In this document: one piece after another, positions 16,947 through 24,401 of the stretch
How the letters are laid out: every line of letters begins with the position of its first letter
Position numbering within the stretch: position 1 is the first letter of the stretch
From: Planctomycetota bacterium
GTDB lineage: Bacteria > Planctomycetota > Phycisphaerae > Phycisphaerales > UBA1924
Assembly: GCA_014584315.1 (NCBI GenBank)
Contig: JACTNA010000016.1
Coordinates: forward strand, 143,788 to 207,787
Direction: 5' to 3'
Length of the DNA stretch: 64,000 nucleotides
The notes under the pieces: generated by a model
What the model saw: only the letters and a program-made list of their open reading frames with translations
The model's database searches: none
Told to the model about the DNA's origin: nothing
Program-made: the position numbers and the translations under genes

Positions 16947-16979
16947 ACATATTTGTGGCACATTTATGACATATTTGTG
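16947..16979 (-). promoter_or_regulatory. Direct repeats ACATATTTGTG, 22 bp apart
   Basis: ACATATTTGTG at 16947-16957 and 16969-16979 stand two helical turns apart with CACATTTATG between, upstream of the Cys-rich protein gene. A perfect palindrome TGTAGCTACA lies at 16899-16908 and a CATAAT -10-like element lies beside it on the minus strand. This looks like an activator or repressor site in the gap 16876-17272, whose remaining right half shows nothing else. Confidence 0.5.
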
Positions 16980-17272
16980 ACAGTTGCATGCTTGCCCGTT
17001 TCTGGTGGTTGGCTAACGCATTGAAACGCAACGAATCCCGGCCGGCGCTACTGCGCAGGGACCGTGAACCCGGGGAGCCCTGTCCTTTGCGCAGCATTCT
17101 CGGGACGGTCACGGCATGAGCGTTGACCGGTCGCGCTGGCCGCGGTGTCGCCAGTGGGCGAGGGTGTCATTGCAGTCCGGGAAATGCTGATCGCTGAACA
17201 TAATGGTCCTTCATTAGTGAAGGATTAACCTTCGCGTGGTCTGATGGGGAGAGGGAGGGCTCAGGCGCAACG

Positions 17273-18637
17273 ATGTCGAAACGGGAGGGCCGCCGCGACG
17301 CGGTCACTGAGGCCAGACGATTCCTGGCCGAGGTTCGGGATGTGCAGCGGCGCAGCGGGCGGACGCTCGGCGGGCAGAGATTCCTGTCGGACACGACGCG
17401 GCGTCGGATGGAACGGGCATGGCGTGCGTGCAGGCGCGGCTTTGCGATAGCCACGGGCGACACAACATCGGTGCGGCAAGGCATCGCGGCTGTCGAAGAA
17501 ATGTGCCGGCGCCGACACGTCGAGATGCCGGACCGGCTCCGGAGCGCGGTCTACCGCGTCTTCGTGGAGGAGCTGCTCGACAATACGCGGATGCTCGCGG
17601 TGCGTCCAAAGGACGTGGTGGCGGCGACGGTCTATTGCGGGCGACTTACTACCCTGCTTGACGACGAGTTGGCGTACTTTGCGGACACGCCCTGGGTATT
17701 AAGGCATGCGGCTGCGAACTACCCCTCGGACCCGGCGGGGTTTCTCCACGATGTGCTGGAGCAGGTCCGAACGCTGAGTGCCGAGCCGCAATTCGTTACG
17801 CTGCGCGATTCGCCGTGGGTCTTACTGTCAGCGGCGGTTTCCAACCCCGCTGACCCGGCAGCCTTTCTCCGCCGCGTGGTGGCTGATGTAGATGCGCTCG
17901 CCGGCGATCCGGAGTTCGCGTGCTTCCAGGACACGCCGTCGGCGTACCGCGCTGCCGCGATCAATCATCCATCCGACCCGGCGGGGTTCCTGCGCGGGGT
18001 CATCGAGCAAGTGGAGCGACTGCGTGCCGATCCGGAGTTTGCCTGTTTTGGCGATTCGCCTTCGGTGCTGCGGCTGGCGGCGACCGGCTACCGGTCCAAT
18101 CCCGCGGAGTTTCTACGCGGTGTCATGCGGCAGGTGAAGACCCTGAGCGACGATCCCGAGTTCGCGGTGTTCAAGAACGCGGAGTGGGTGTTTCGGCGAG
18201 CGGTCATCGGCCACCCCGCCGATCCAGCCGGCTTTCTTCGAGGCGTTGTACGACAAATCAATGTCCTGGCGCAAGACCCCAAGTTCGCGCGTCTCAGGGA
18301 CTCTGCATGGCTCTTGCGCGCGGCGGCCATCAACGCGCCCGCTGATCCGGGCGACTTCCTGCGCGGGGTACTGCAGGCGGCTAGGCGATTGAGCGACGAC
18401 CCGGAGTTCACGTGCTTCCGTCGCACGCCGTGGGTGCTCCGCCGGGCGGCTGCGGGATACAGCGCTGACCCTGCTTCGTTTCTGCGCCGCGTAAAGGAAC
18501 AGGTAAAGGCTCTTTCGGTCGATCCGGAGTTCTCCTGCTTCCGCGACACGCCGTCGGTGATCCTCGCGGCGGCGGCGGGCTACCCGTCGGACCCGGCGGG
18601 GTACCTGCGCCGGCGGAAGGCAGTAGAACGACGATGA
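17273..18637 (+). CDS. Protein of eight tandem 41-residue repeats
   Basis: A 454-residue protein. After a basic helical N-terminal part (about 1-130) come eight repeats of 41 residues to the end, each of the form xDPEFxCFxDTPxVxRxAAxxxPxDPAxFLRxVxxQVxxL. The pattern predicts two or three helices per unit and thus a solenoid. There is no signal peptide, transmembrane span or catalytic motif. I cannot assign it to a named repeat family. DNA identity between units is modest, so they are not recent copies. It is probably a protein-binding scaffold (inference). Confidence 0.85.
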   Translation: MSKREGRRDAVTEARRFLAEVRDVQRRSGRTLGGQRFLSDTTRRRMERAWRACRRGFAIATGDTTSVRQGIAAVEEMCRRRHVEMPDRLRSAVYRVFVEELLDNTRMLAVRPKDVVAATVYCGRLTTLLDDELAYFADTPWVLRHAAANYPSDPAGFLHDVLEQVRTLSAEPQFVTLRDSPWVLLSAAVSNPADPAAFLRRVVADVDALAGDPEFACFQDTPSAYRAAAINHPSDPAGFLRGVIEQVERLRADPEFACFGDSPSVLRLAATGYRSNPAEFLRGVMRQVKTLSDDPEFAVFKNAEWVFRRAVIGHPADPAGFLRGVVRQINVLAQDPKFARLRDSAWLLRAAAINAPADPGDFLRGVLQAARRLSDDPEFTCFRRTPWVLRRAAAGYSADPASFLRRVKEQVKALSVDPEFSCFRDTPSVILAAAAGYPSDPAGYLRRRKAVERR

Positions 18638-18711
18638 ATAGGGAGACAGTCGAAGGTGGCATCGTCATGCATGACGTGCCGTGAGTGGGGCAAACCAACC
18701 GCGCCACCGCC

Positions 18712-18759
18712 ATGAAACCGGAAGCGAGTCCGACGATAGTCGATTCCATTGAGTGGTGA
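18712..18759 (+). CDS. Possible 15-residue peptide ending VDSIEW
   Basis: A short frame MKPEASPTIVDSIEW between the repeat protein and the pilin-like gene. Its last six residues are the same as the C-terminus of the relaxase-linked protein ending at 16399. The coding DNA differs in synonymous positions, so the peptide and not the DNA is shared. No clear ribosome site is present. It could equally be the relic of a longer gene. Confidence 0.25.
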   Translation: MKPEASPTIVDSIEW

Positions 18760-18824
18760 AGGAACAGATGTGGGCTGCTGAAACAAGGCTTGCGCGGCGG
18801 GCGGCCGGATGGTACGGTCGCGAG

Positions 18825-19628
18825 ATGCGCAGTGGGTTCACGCTCGTCGAGATCACCACGGTCCTCGTCATCATCGCGCTGATCGTGGGAGGCATTCTCA
18901 TCGGAAGGGACATCGTGGCGGCGGCCGGTCTTCGAGCCACGCTCGGGCAGATCGAGAGCTACAACTCGGCCGTTCAGGCGTTTCGCCAGAAGTATGGCGG
19001 GCATCCCGGCGATCTGTCGCGCATCGAGGCGAGCGTGTATGGACTGTTCACGTTCGACGCGGGTCTCAACCTCGGCAACGGTAACGGCGTGTTCGATCTT
19101 GCCGACCCCGGCTCTCCGAATCGGCAGTTCAGCGGGGAGGCGCCGGCCTTCTGGCGGCACCTGTCCGAGGCGGGGCTCATCGAAGGCGCATTCGGCACCG
19201 CGGGCAACGGCGAAGTGGAGACGGACGGCACGCTGACCGGGCCGGTGACCGACATCGCACAGTCCATTCCGCCCGCGCGCCTGGGGCGGCGCAACTTCAT
19301 CACGGCCTACTCTTCATCCGGCGTCAACTACTACGAAATCAACGCGGTTACGAGGATCAGCGCCCTCGGCTCCCACCAGGTCACGCGACCGGGCCTCGTC
19401 CCGTCCGAGGCGCACATGATCGATGACAAGATTGACGACGGGCTTGCGGGGTCCGGGACGGTCGTGGCACGTGGCCGCGTCGGACTCAGCGGAGCCCTGA
19501 ACCAGCTCCCCGACTCGACGCCGTCCGCATCACCCTGCGTGGTAGACCTCTCGACGACGCCCGTCGTCTACGCGCTCTCGTTTCCCGAGCCGAGTTGCGC
19601 TCTCCGCATCGAAATGGCCCGGCATTGA
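18825..19628 (+). CDS. Type IV pilin-like protein
   Basis: A 267-residue protein with the prepilin cleavage/methylation signal at its N-terminus (MRSGFTLVEITTVLVIIALI); cleavage would leave Phe as residue 1. The helix AVQAFRQKYGGHPGDLSRIE is followed by a variable globular part with two conserved-looking cysteines near the end (SPCVVDLS and PSCALR). The YGGHPGDL segment matches a pilin subgroup seen with DNA-uptake or conjugative type IV pili. The start at 18825 is favoured because the signal must be N-terminal; in-frame ATG 18771 and GTG 18753 would put about 18-24 residues before it. No pilus assembly genes are nearby. Confidence 0.85.
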   Translation: MRSGFTLVEITTVLVIIALIVGGILIGRDIVAAAGLRATLGQIESYNSAVQAFRQKYGGHPGDLSRIEASVYGLFTFDAGLNLGNGNGVFDLADPGSPNRQFSGEAPAFWRHLSEAGLIEGAFGTAGNGEVETDGTLTGPVTDIAQSIPPARLGRRNFITAYSSSGVNYYEINAVTRISALGSHQVTRPGLVPSEAHMIDDKIDDGLAGSGTVVARGRVGLSGALNQLPDSTPSASPCVVDLSTTPVVYALSFPEPSCALRIEMARH

Positions 19629-19650
19629 CGGGGCGGGTTTCTCTCGGCTG

Positions 19651-19875
19651 TCAGCGGCTTCGGCCGCGGCCATGTCCCCGGCGTTGGTACTCGGCCGCGT
19701 GCTTGCGGTTCAGGTCGCGGAGCAGGGGCTGAAGCACCTGCATGACCGACGCCGCGGCCATCACCCCCATGCAGCACATTGCCACTTTGTTGAATACGAC
19801 GGCGTCCGATGGCGGCGCGTTGCGGGCCATCTGCTGGGCGGTGTTGGCGAGGTAGAGCGGATTGGGTGTGGACAT
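19651..19875 (-). CDS. Small membrane protein, uncertain
   Basis: A 74-residue frame starting MSTPNPLYLANTAQQMARN, with a hydrophobic segment around residues 30-52 (VVFNKVAMCCMGVMAAASVM) and a basic C-terminus. It overlaps no other gene, but the ribosome site is poor. Convergent with the pilin-like gene. A real single-span membrane protein is plausible and not proven. Confidence 0.45.
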   Translation of the reverse strand: MSTPNPLYLANTAQQMARNAPPSDAVVFNKVAMCCMGVMAAASVMQVLQPLLRDLNRKHAAEYQRRGHGRGRSR

Positions 19876-20118
19876 CGTGGCGTTGGTGTGTTGAATTGTC
19901 CGACCATAGCGCATCGCGCAGCGCTTGTGAATGACAATTCTGTTACAGTTGCACGGCTCAGGACTCGGCGGGCTGTTGTGCTGCCCCTTCACACATCGCA
20001 CCTTCCACCGCGCGTGGGGACCATCCGATGGCGGCGGGCACGCCGACTAGAATCTCTTTCGCGGTGGAAGGTTGAGGAGCCAGTCAGTCGCTCATCTGGT
20101 TGTCTGCTGCACGCCTCC

Positions 20119-20237
20119 TGTCAGAATAGGGTGTACCCCAGCCTGATGTCAGACAGTTCCGGCCGTCTCTGTCAGACTGGGGTCGCTGCAAGTATTTGTT
20201 GACAGGTGCGGCGCGATGTCATAGACGTTGCCTGACA
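20119..20237. repeat. res-like TGTCA repeats upstream of the resolvase
   Basis: TGTCAGA occurs at 20119, 20147 (as TGTCAGACA) and 20170, and TGTCA/TGACA form an inverted pair at 20217-20237. Multiple subsites with TGTCA half-sites directly upstream of a small serine recombinase fit a res region where the resolvase recombines and represses itself. TTGACA at 20199 may be the -35 of its promoter. Confidence 0.55.
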
Positions 20238-20252
20238 GTTCATGGAGGGACG

Positions 20253-20846
20253 GTGTCGGGGAAGGGGCAACGGATCGGGTACGTTCGGGTGAGTACCCTC
20301 GATCAGAACGCGGAGCGGCAACTCGAAGGCGTCCAACTGGACCGCCTGTTCACCGACCGCGCCTCAGGCAAGGACACGGAGCGTCCGCAGCTCAAAGCGC
20401 TGCTCGCCTACGCCCGCGAGGGCGACACGATCGTCGTCCACAGCATGGACCGTCTCGCCCGCAACGTGGACGACCTGCGCCGCATCGTCCTGGAACAGAC
20501 CCGCCGCGGCATCCGCGTTCAGTTCATCAAGGAGAATCTGCTGTTCACCGGCGATGATTCGCCGATGGCCAACCTCATGCTCACCGTTCTCGGCGCGGTG
20601 GGCCAATTCGAGCGCGAACTCATCCGGGAGCGGCAGCGCGAGGGCATTGCCCTGGCCAAGCAGAGGGGTGCTTACCGGGGCCGCAAACGGGCACTGTCGC
20701 CGGAGCGTATCGCCGAACTGCGTGCCCGCGCCGACGCCGGCGAGAAGAAGGCGCGGCTCGCCCGCGAGTTCGGTATCAGCCGCGAGACGCTCTACCAGTA
20801 CCTGAGGGAGTCACGGGCGAAGGAGGCGGCATGCTCAACCTCCTGA
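20253..20846 (+). CDS. Small serine resolvase/invertase
   Basis: A 197-residue recombinase started at GTG 20253 behind GGAGGG. The catalytic domain begins IGYVRVSTLDQNAERQ, with the nucleophile Ser in YVRVST, and continues VHSMDRLARNVDDL and GQFERELIRERQREGIALAK. A C-terminal helix-turn-helix (SPERIAELRARADAGEKKAR and FGISRETLYQYL) binds the site. The length and layout are those of Tn3-type resolvases and plasmid multimer-resolution enzymes. No transposase lies beside it, so a plasmid dimer-resolution role is more likely. It overlaps the WGR gene by 16 bp. Confidence 0.92.
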   Translation: MSGKGQRIGYVRVSTLDQNAERQLEGVQLDRLFTDRASGKDTERPQLKALLAYAREGDTIVVHSMDRLARNVDDLRRIVLEQTRRGIRVQFIKENLLFTGDDSPMANLMLTVLGAVGQFERELIRERQREGIALAKQRGAYRGRKRALSPERIAELRARADAGEKKARLAREFGISRETLYQYLRESRAKEAACSTS

Positions 20847-21160
20847 CGATCGCGCTGGAAGCGCACAGCGACGAACGGAACCATCACCGGCGCTACGAAG
20901 TCGCCGTCGGCAGGGATCTGCTCGGCCACTGGGTCGTGACCGTCCGCTACGGCCGAGTGGGGCAGCCGCTCCGGGAAATGCAGTTCGGCAGCCCGGACCC
21001 TGAGCAGGCCCGAACAATCGTCCACGAGCGACTGCGGCGACGACTCTCCGCGCCGCGGCGGATCGGATGTGGGTACAGGATGGTCGGCTTTGCGGTGGCG
21101 AGCGGAGTCGATGCGACGGCATGGTGTCCGGGCGGCATGCTGGCGGCGATGCTCGCCTGA
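20831..21160 (+). CDS. WGR-domain protein
   Basis: A 109-residue protein started at 20831 (AGGAGG 5 bases upstream), overlapping the resolvase. Residues about 20-85 form a WGR-like domain: RRYEVAVGRDLLGHWVVTVR, YGRVGQPLREMQFG and VHERLRRRLSAPRRIGCGYRM. WGR domains occur in PARPs and in many small plasmid proteins and are thought to bind nucleic acid. The core WGR tripeptide is YGR here. Overlap with the resolvase suggests they act together, perhaps at res. Confidence 0.75.
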   Translation: MLNLLTIALEAHSDERNHHRRYEVAVGRDLLGHWVVTVRYGRVGQPLREMQFGSPDPEQARTIVHERLRRRLSAPRRIGCGYRMVGFAVASGVDATAWCPGGMLAAMLA

Positions 21161-21275
21161 AGCGTCTCCGGGTCATGCCTGGGCTGTGCTGGCTGAAGTC
21201 AGGATTCACTTGACGCGCACGACAAACGGTGCTTTGACGTGTGGACCGTACTTACGCAGCCACTCCGGGGGGAAA

Positions 21276-21737
21276 GTGTCTGAGGCTGACCAGTTGCTCA
21301 TTGATGCATTTCAGCGGGAGGATGCCGAGCAGGCGATCCGTGCGATCGCGCAGGGCGCGAATCCGAATACCCGCATCGACGACTGTCCCGTAGTGATCAT
21401 CGCGGCACTTGCGTGGCAACCTGAAATCCTGGACGCGCTCCTGAAGGCCGGTGCCGACCCGAATGCCCGCGACGCGCACGGGCAGACCGCCCTGGCGCTC
21501 CTTGGAGCTATCGGCAGTTCGCCGGAGCACGAAGCGGCGGTGCAACGCCTCGTGGAGTCGGGCGCGGACGTGAACGCGCCGGACGGAAAGGGGTACCTGC
21601 CGCTTGATCTGGCGGTCGGATACTCAAACCGCCGCATGGCACGGTTGCTTACCGGCTTGAACGCGCAGTGCAGCGCGGTCTCACGCACCATGCTTCCCGA
21701 TCTCCTGGGCGACCAGGGCCGGGGGCGCGCGCGGTAG
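21276..21737 (+). CDS. Short ankyrin-repeat protein
   Basis: A 153-residue protein with about four ankyrin repeats (PEILDALLKAGADPNARDAH, GQTALALLGAIGSSPEHEAA, VESGADVNAPDGKGYLPLDL). GTG at 21276 is taken as the start because GGGGGAAA lies directly ahead and the ankyrin fold begins soon after; the frame is open further upstream without a good site. Related in type to the larger ankyrin protein at 11774. The partner is unknown. Confidence 0.75.
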   Translation: MSEADQLLIDAFQREDAEQAIRAIAQGANPNTRIDDCPVVIIAALAWQPEILDALLKAGADPNARDAHGQTALALLGAIGSSPEHEAAVQRLVESGADVNAPDGKGYLPLDLAVGYSNRRMARLLTGLNAQCSAVSRTMLPDLLGDQGRGRAR

Positions 21738-21756
21738 CCGTTCGACTCACTTCGAG

Positions 21757-22989
21757 TCAATCTGGTGGTGGGCCATCGCACAGTTCACTGAAGAATCGGA
21801 ACATCGCGACGTGGACAAGCACGTCGGCGCGCCATGTGCCCAATGGAATGCGGTGCTCCAGCAGCTCGGCGCCGGTGCGGGCCATTGTGCGGCCGGTTGC
21901 CTTGAAGCCCGTGTCAAGGAGTCGATCCCGGTTCGTCGGCGTGCCGGCAAAGGAGAGCAGCCGCAACTCTGTTCCCGCCGGTAGATCCCGGCACCTGGAG
22001 AGCGCCGCCAGCTGCATGCCCAGCGCCATGAGCAGTCCGCGCGTGGGGTTGGCGTCCGCCGGGCGACCGGAATCTGGACGTTCGGCGCACGCCTCGATCA
22101 GCAGGTTGGCGCTCGGGCTGGTCAGGTCCTTGGGAGTCATGTCATAGGACGCCCGTTTCCCGTCGAGGATGTCCTGGTACGCCGCGTCTTGCAGGGGGAG
22201 GACAATGCTCATCCCGACGCGCCTGGACTTATCGCGCGCGTACATGACCGTCCACGGGTTGAAGCGCTGCCAGGCAACGGCACGCGCCTGGTACTCGGTA
22301 CGAGGCAGGCGGATGTGTGCAGCGGCGACCGCTTCGGCGTCTGCCTCACTCATCTCGGCGTTGCGGGTCTCATGCGCCGATGCCCCCTTCGCGACGGGCC
22401 TGGAGCGGCGCTCTCTGTTTGCTGATGCGTCGTTGAGGGAGCCGCCCGGGGCGATGGACTGGCCCAGACGAATGTACATCCAGCGCACGGCCTCGTGGAC
22501 ATCGCCATCGGTACGATTGTCACAGGCCTGGACGAAGCGGTCGATCGACGTACCCAAGAGGACGAACTCACCAATCGCGGAGGCACCCTTGCGAAGGTAA
22601 TCGATCTTCGCCGAGCGGGCGGGCGGCTCTGTTGTGGGCGGCCCGGCGATGTGGGCAAGGAGGGATTCCGGCGTCGCCTGGGTCAAGCTGTGGATGCCGC
22701 GCTCATGGAGGAAGTCAGCAAGTACGGCGCGCGCGTGCCGCATCGTGCTCCCAAGCGACCTGGGGTCGGGAGGCGCGAGCAGCAGCGCCAGGAACCCGTT
22801 TACGAACTTCTCGCCGACCACTTCGCCGCGCTTCGCCGCAGGGTACACGTCCTTCTTGAGACCGCCGTAGTTGTTGAGGAACCAGCCGTACACCTCCGAG
22901 TTGGAAGGCCATCCGCTGCGCTTGTCCATGTAAAGCCGGAAGTCCTCTGAGAACCCTCGATACCGCTGGTGCATGGCGCAACGCTCCAT
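21757..22989 (-). CDS. Unrecognised 410-residue protein, possible GNAT-like C-terminal domain
   Basis: Encoded opposite the DUF1232-ParB operon, with start at 22989 (alternative ATG at 22974). The N-terminal third is helical (YRGFSEDFRLYMDKRSGWPS, then EVYGWFLNNYGGLKKDVYP). The C-terminal third has a strand-helix pattern with GMSIVLPLQDAAYQDI and TNRDRLLDTGFKATGRTMAR, which recalls the end of GNAT acetyltransferase folds ('NxxxxxLxxxGFKxxGR'), but the acetyl-CoA loop is not clear. I do not assign a function. The upstream 318-bp gap contains a nested inverted repeat. Confidence 0.7.
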   Translation of the reverse strand: MERCAMHQRYRGFSEDFRLYMDKRSGWPSNSEVYGWFLNNYGGLKKDVYPAAKRGEVVGEKFVNGFLALLLAPPDPRSLGSTMRHARAVLADFLHERGIHSLTQATPESLLAHIAGPPTTEPPARSAKIDYLRKGASAIGEFVLLGTSIDRFVQACDNRTDGDVHEAVRWMYIRLGQSIAPGGSLNDASANRERRSRPVAKGASAHETRNAEMSEADAEAVAAAHIRLPRTEYQARAVAWQRFNPWTVMYARDKSRRVGMSIVLPLQDAAYQDILDGKRASYDMTPKDLTSPSANLLIEACAERPDSGRPADANPTRGLLMALGMQLAALSRCRDLPAGTELRLLSFAGTPTNRDRLLDTGFKATGRTMARTGAELLEHRIPLGTWRADVLVHVAMFRFFSELCDGPPPD

Positions 22990-23046
22990 CCGGCCGGTGG
23001 ACGCTCGGGCCGCAAAACACCCAGAAGATAGCCCCCGGCAGGGCTT

Positions 23047-23097
23047 CTTCAAGAAAAACTGCCTTCCCCTTTTTCCCCCTCGGCAGGAGCCTTGAAG
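23047..23097. repeat. Nested inverted repeat in a divergent promoter region
   Basis: CTTCAAG (23047-23053) pairs with CTTGAAG (23091-23097), and inside them CTGCC (23059-23063) pairs with GGCAG (23082-23086) around a pyrimidine-rich core. It lies between divergent genes starting at 22989 and 23308. A regulatory stem or paired operator is likely; no T-run follows. Confidence 0.45.
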
Positions 23098-23307
23098 GGC
23101 CGCGCTGGGTCTCGTCGCGCTCACCGGGGCCATTGTCTTCAGACGCCTCTGAAATGGCCGGTATCCCCCTTGTCCCCCGCGTTGGTTTTCCGCGTGCCGA
23201 GCAGAGAAGCGGGTCGTATTCATAGAGCAGTAACACGTGCTTCCGCAAGACGGCCCGCCGGCGGGAGGCACGCGGCGGATGCCTGGCGGGTCAGAAGGAG
23301 CGCTGCC

Positions 23308-23472
23308 ATGCGCAAGATCGCCATCATGCTGGGTTGCCTGCTTTACGTCGTCTCGCCAATCGACCTGGCCCCGGACTTTCTGCCGGTCCTGGGCCAACTG
23401 GATGACCTCGGCGTCATCGCGCTCACCGTGCAGTCGCTGCTTCGGAAGGAAGAGAGAGCAGGTGGAGTATGA
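23308..23472 (+). CDS. DUF1232 (YkvA-like) mini membrane protein
   Basis: A 54-residue protein started at 23308 behind AAGGAG. It is almost only the DUF1232 motif: LLYVVSPIDLAPDFLPVLGQ followed by LDDLGVIALTVQSLL. Longer YkvA-type proteins carry the same segment, thought to be membrane-associated. Its stop overlaps the ParB-like start (ATGA), so it leads the operon that runs to the J-domain protein. Its function in the element is unknown. Confidence 0.82.
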   Translation: MRKIAIMLGCLLYVVSPIDLAPDFLPVLGQLDDLGVIALTVQSLLRKEERAGGV

Positions 23473-24302
23473 CCATGCCGGCACACGCTATTCAAGAGAT
23501 TCCGACGGGCAAGCCGGTGTCGCCCGGCAACATCCGGGCGCGGCTTGACGAGGAAGAGCAGGTGTCGCTGGCGCAGAGCATCGCGCAGAACGGCATCCTC
23601 GTGCCGCTTCTCGGGCATTACGAAGGCGATGCCATCATCGTGGACGACGGGCACCGCCGTCTCGACGCAGCCCGCCGTGCGGGTCTGGCGACCGTGCCGA
23701 TGCTGATCGCCGAGAGGACTCCGACGCCTGCGGAGCGTGTCACGCTCCAGCTTCTGGCCAACACTCAGCGCCAGGGCCTGAAAGTCACGGAGCACGCCCG
23801 CGCCCTGCACGACCTGATGCAGGCGACGGGTTGGTCGGCGGCGGAAGTCTCGCTGCGGCTCGGCCGGCCGTCGCCTGGCACCATCTCCAAGTTGCTCTCT
23901 CTGCTCGTCCTGCCGCGTGACGTGCAGGACCTGATCGACGCGGGGCGCATCCCGATGAGCAGCGCTTACCAGATCGTCACCGTGCCGGACGCGGCGGAGC
24001 GCGAGCGGCTGATCCAGGCGGTGCTCGACGGCCGGTTGACGCGCGACCGCCTGGTCGCGGAGACGAGGGCGGTGAAGGCGGGCCGGCCCGCCCCACGAAC
24101 GAGCACGCGGCAGCGCGTCGCGCGCGAGCGTGTCGTCATCAAGCTCGGCGAGGGGCGGTCGGTCGCCGTGTCCGCGCCGACGCTCAGCGTCGATGCGGTG
24201 GTCACCTGGTTCATGGACCTTGCCGAGCAGCTCAGACACGCCGGCGCCGACGGTCGGCCGCTGGCGGACGTCGCCAGGAGCATCTCGGGCAACGGCAAGT
24301 AG
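23469..24302 (+). CDS. ParB/Spo0J-like protein
   Basis: A 277-residue ParB-family protein. The ParB N-terminal domain has the GHRR CTP-binding motif in DDGHRRLDAARRAG (about residues 58-71) and LQLLANTQRQGLKVTEHARA in the ENxxR-like region. A helix-turn-helix follows (WSAAEVSLRLGRPSPGTISK), then a C-terminal part. No ParA is adjacent; the ParA at 5436 belongs to another system. It sits in the transfer operon between DUF1232 and the coupling ATPase, so it may regulate that operon or mark the DNA for transfer rather than act in partition. Confidence 0.9.
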   Translation: MTMPAHAIQEIPTGKPVSPGNIRARLDEEEQVSLAQSIAQNGILVPLLGHYEGDAIIVDDGHRRLDAARRAGLATVPMLIAERTPTPAERVTLQLLANTQRQGLKVTEHARALHDLMQATGWSAAEVSLRLGRPSPGTISKLLSLLVLPRDVQDLIDAGRIPMSSAYQIVTVPDAAERERLIQAVLDGRLTRDRLVAETRAVKAGRPAPRTSTRQRVARERVVIKLGEGRSVAVSAPTLSVDAVVTWFMDLAEQLRHAGADGRPLADVARSISGNGK

Positions 24303-24312
24303 GAGATTCAGC

Positions 24313-24399
24313 ATGGAGCTCATCGGAGTTTTCACACTGTTCATCATCGCCACGTTGTGGAAGGCGGACGAGGACGCCAAGCGGAAGGCGGGCAAGTAG
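24313..24399 (+). CDS. 28-residue membrane micropeptide
   Basis: MELIGVFTLFIIATLWKADE followed by a basic Lys-rich end: one hydrophobic span and a charged tail. The ATG has AGGAG 7 bases upstream, and the stop is 2 bp before the coupling-ATPase ATG. The coupling protein itself lacks an N-terminal membrane anchor, so this peptide may supply one in trans (inference). Confidence 0.6.
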   Translation: MELIGVFTLFIIATLWKADEDAKRKAGK

Positions 24400-24401
24400 C
24401 C

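Noticed and set aside
16947..16979. Transposon end or IS remnant from the AT-rich direct repeats
   Set aside because: No terminal inverted repeats, target duplication or transposase nearby; a regulatory role fits better.
20119..20237. Tn3-family transposon end
   Set aside because: No TnpA transposase or 38-bp inverted repeats are visible; the repeats fit resolvase subsites.
21757..23484. 575-residue version of the 410-residue gene
   Set aside because: The first 165 codons lack a ribosome site, cover the DUF1232 gene and the nested repeat, and are compositionally unlike the rest.
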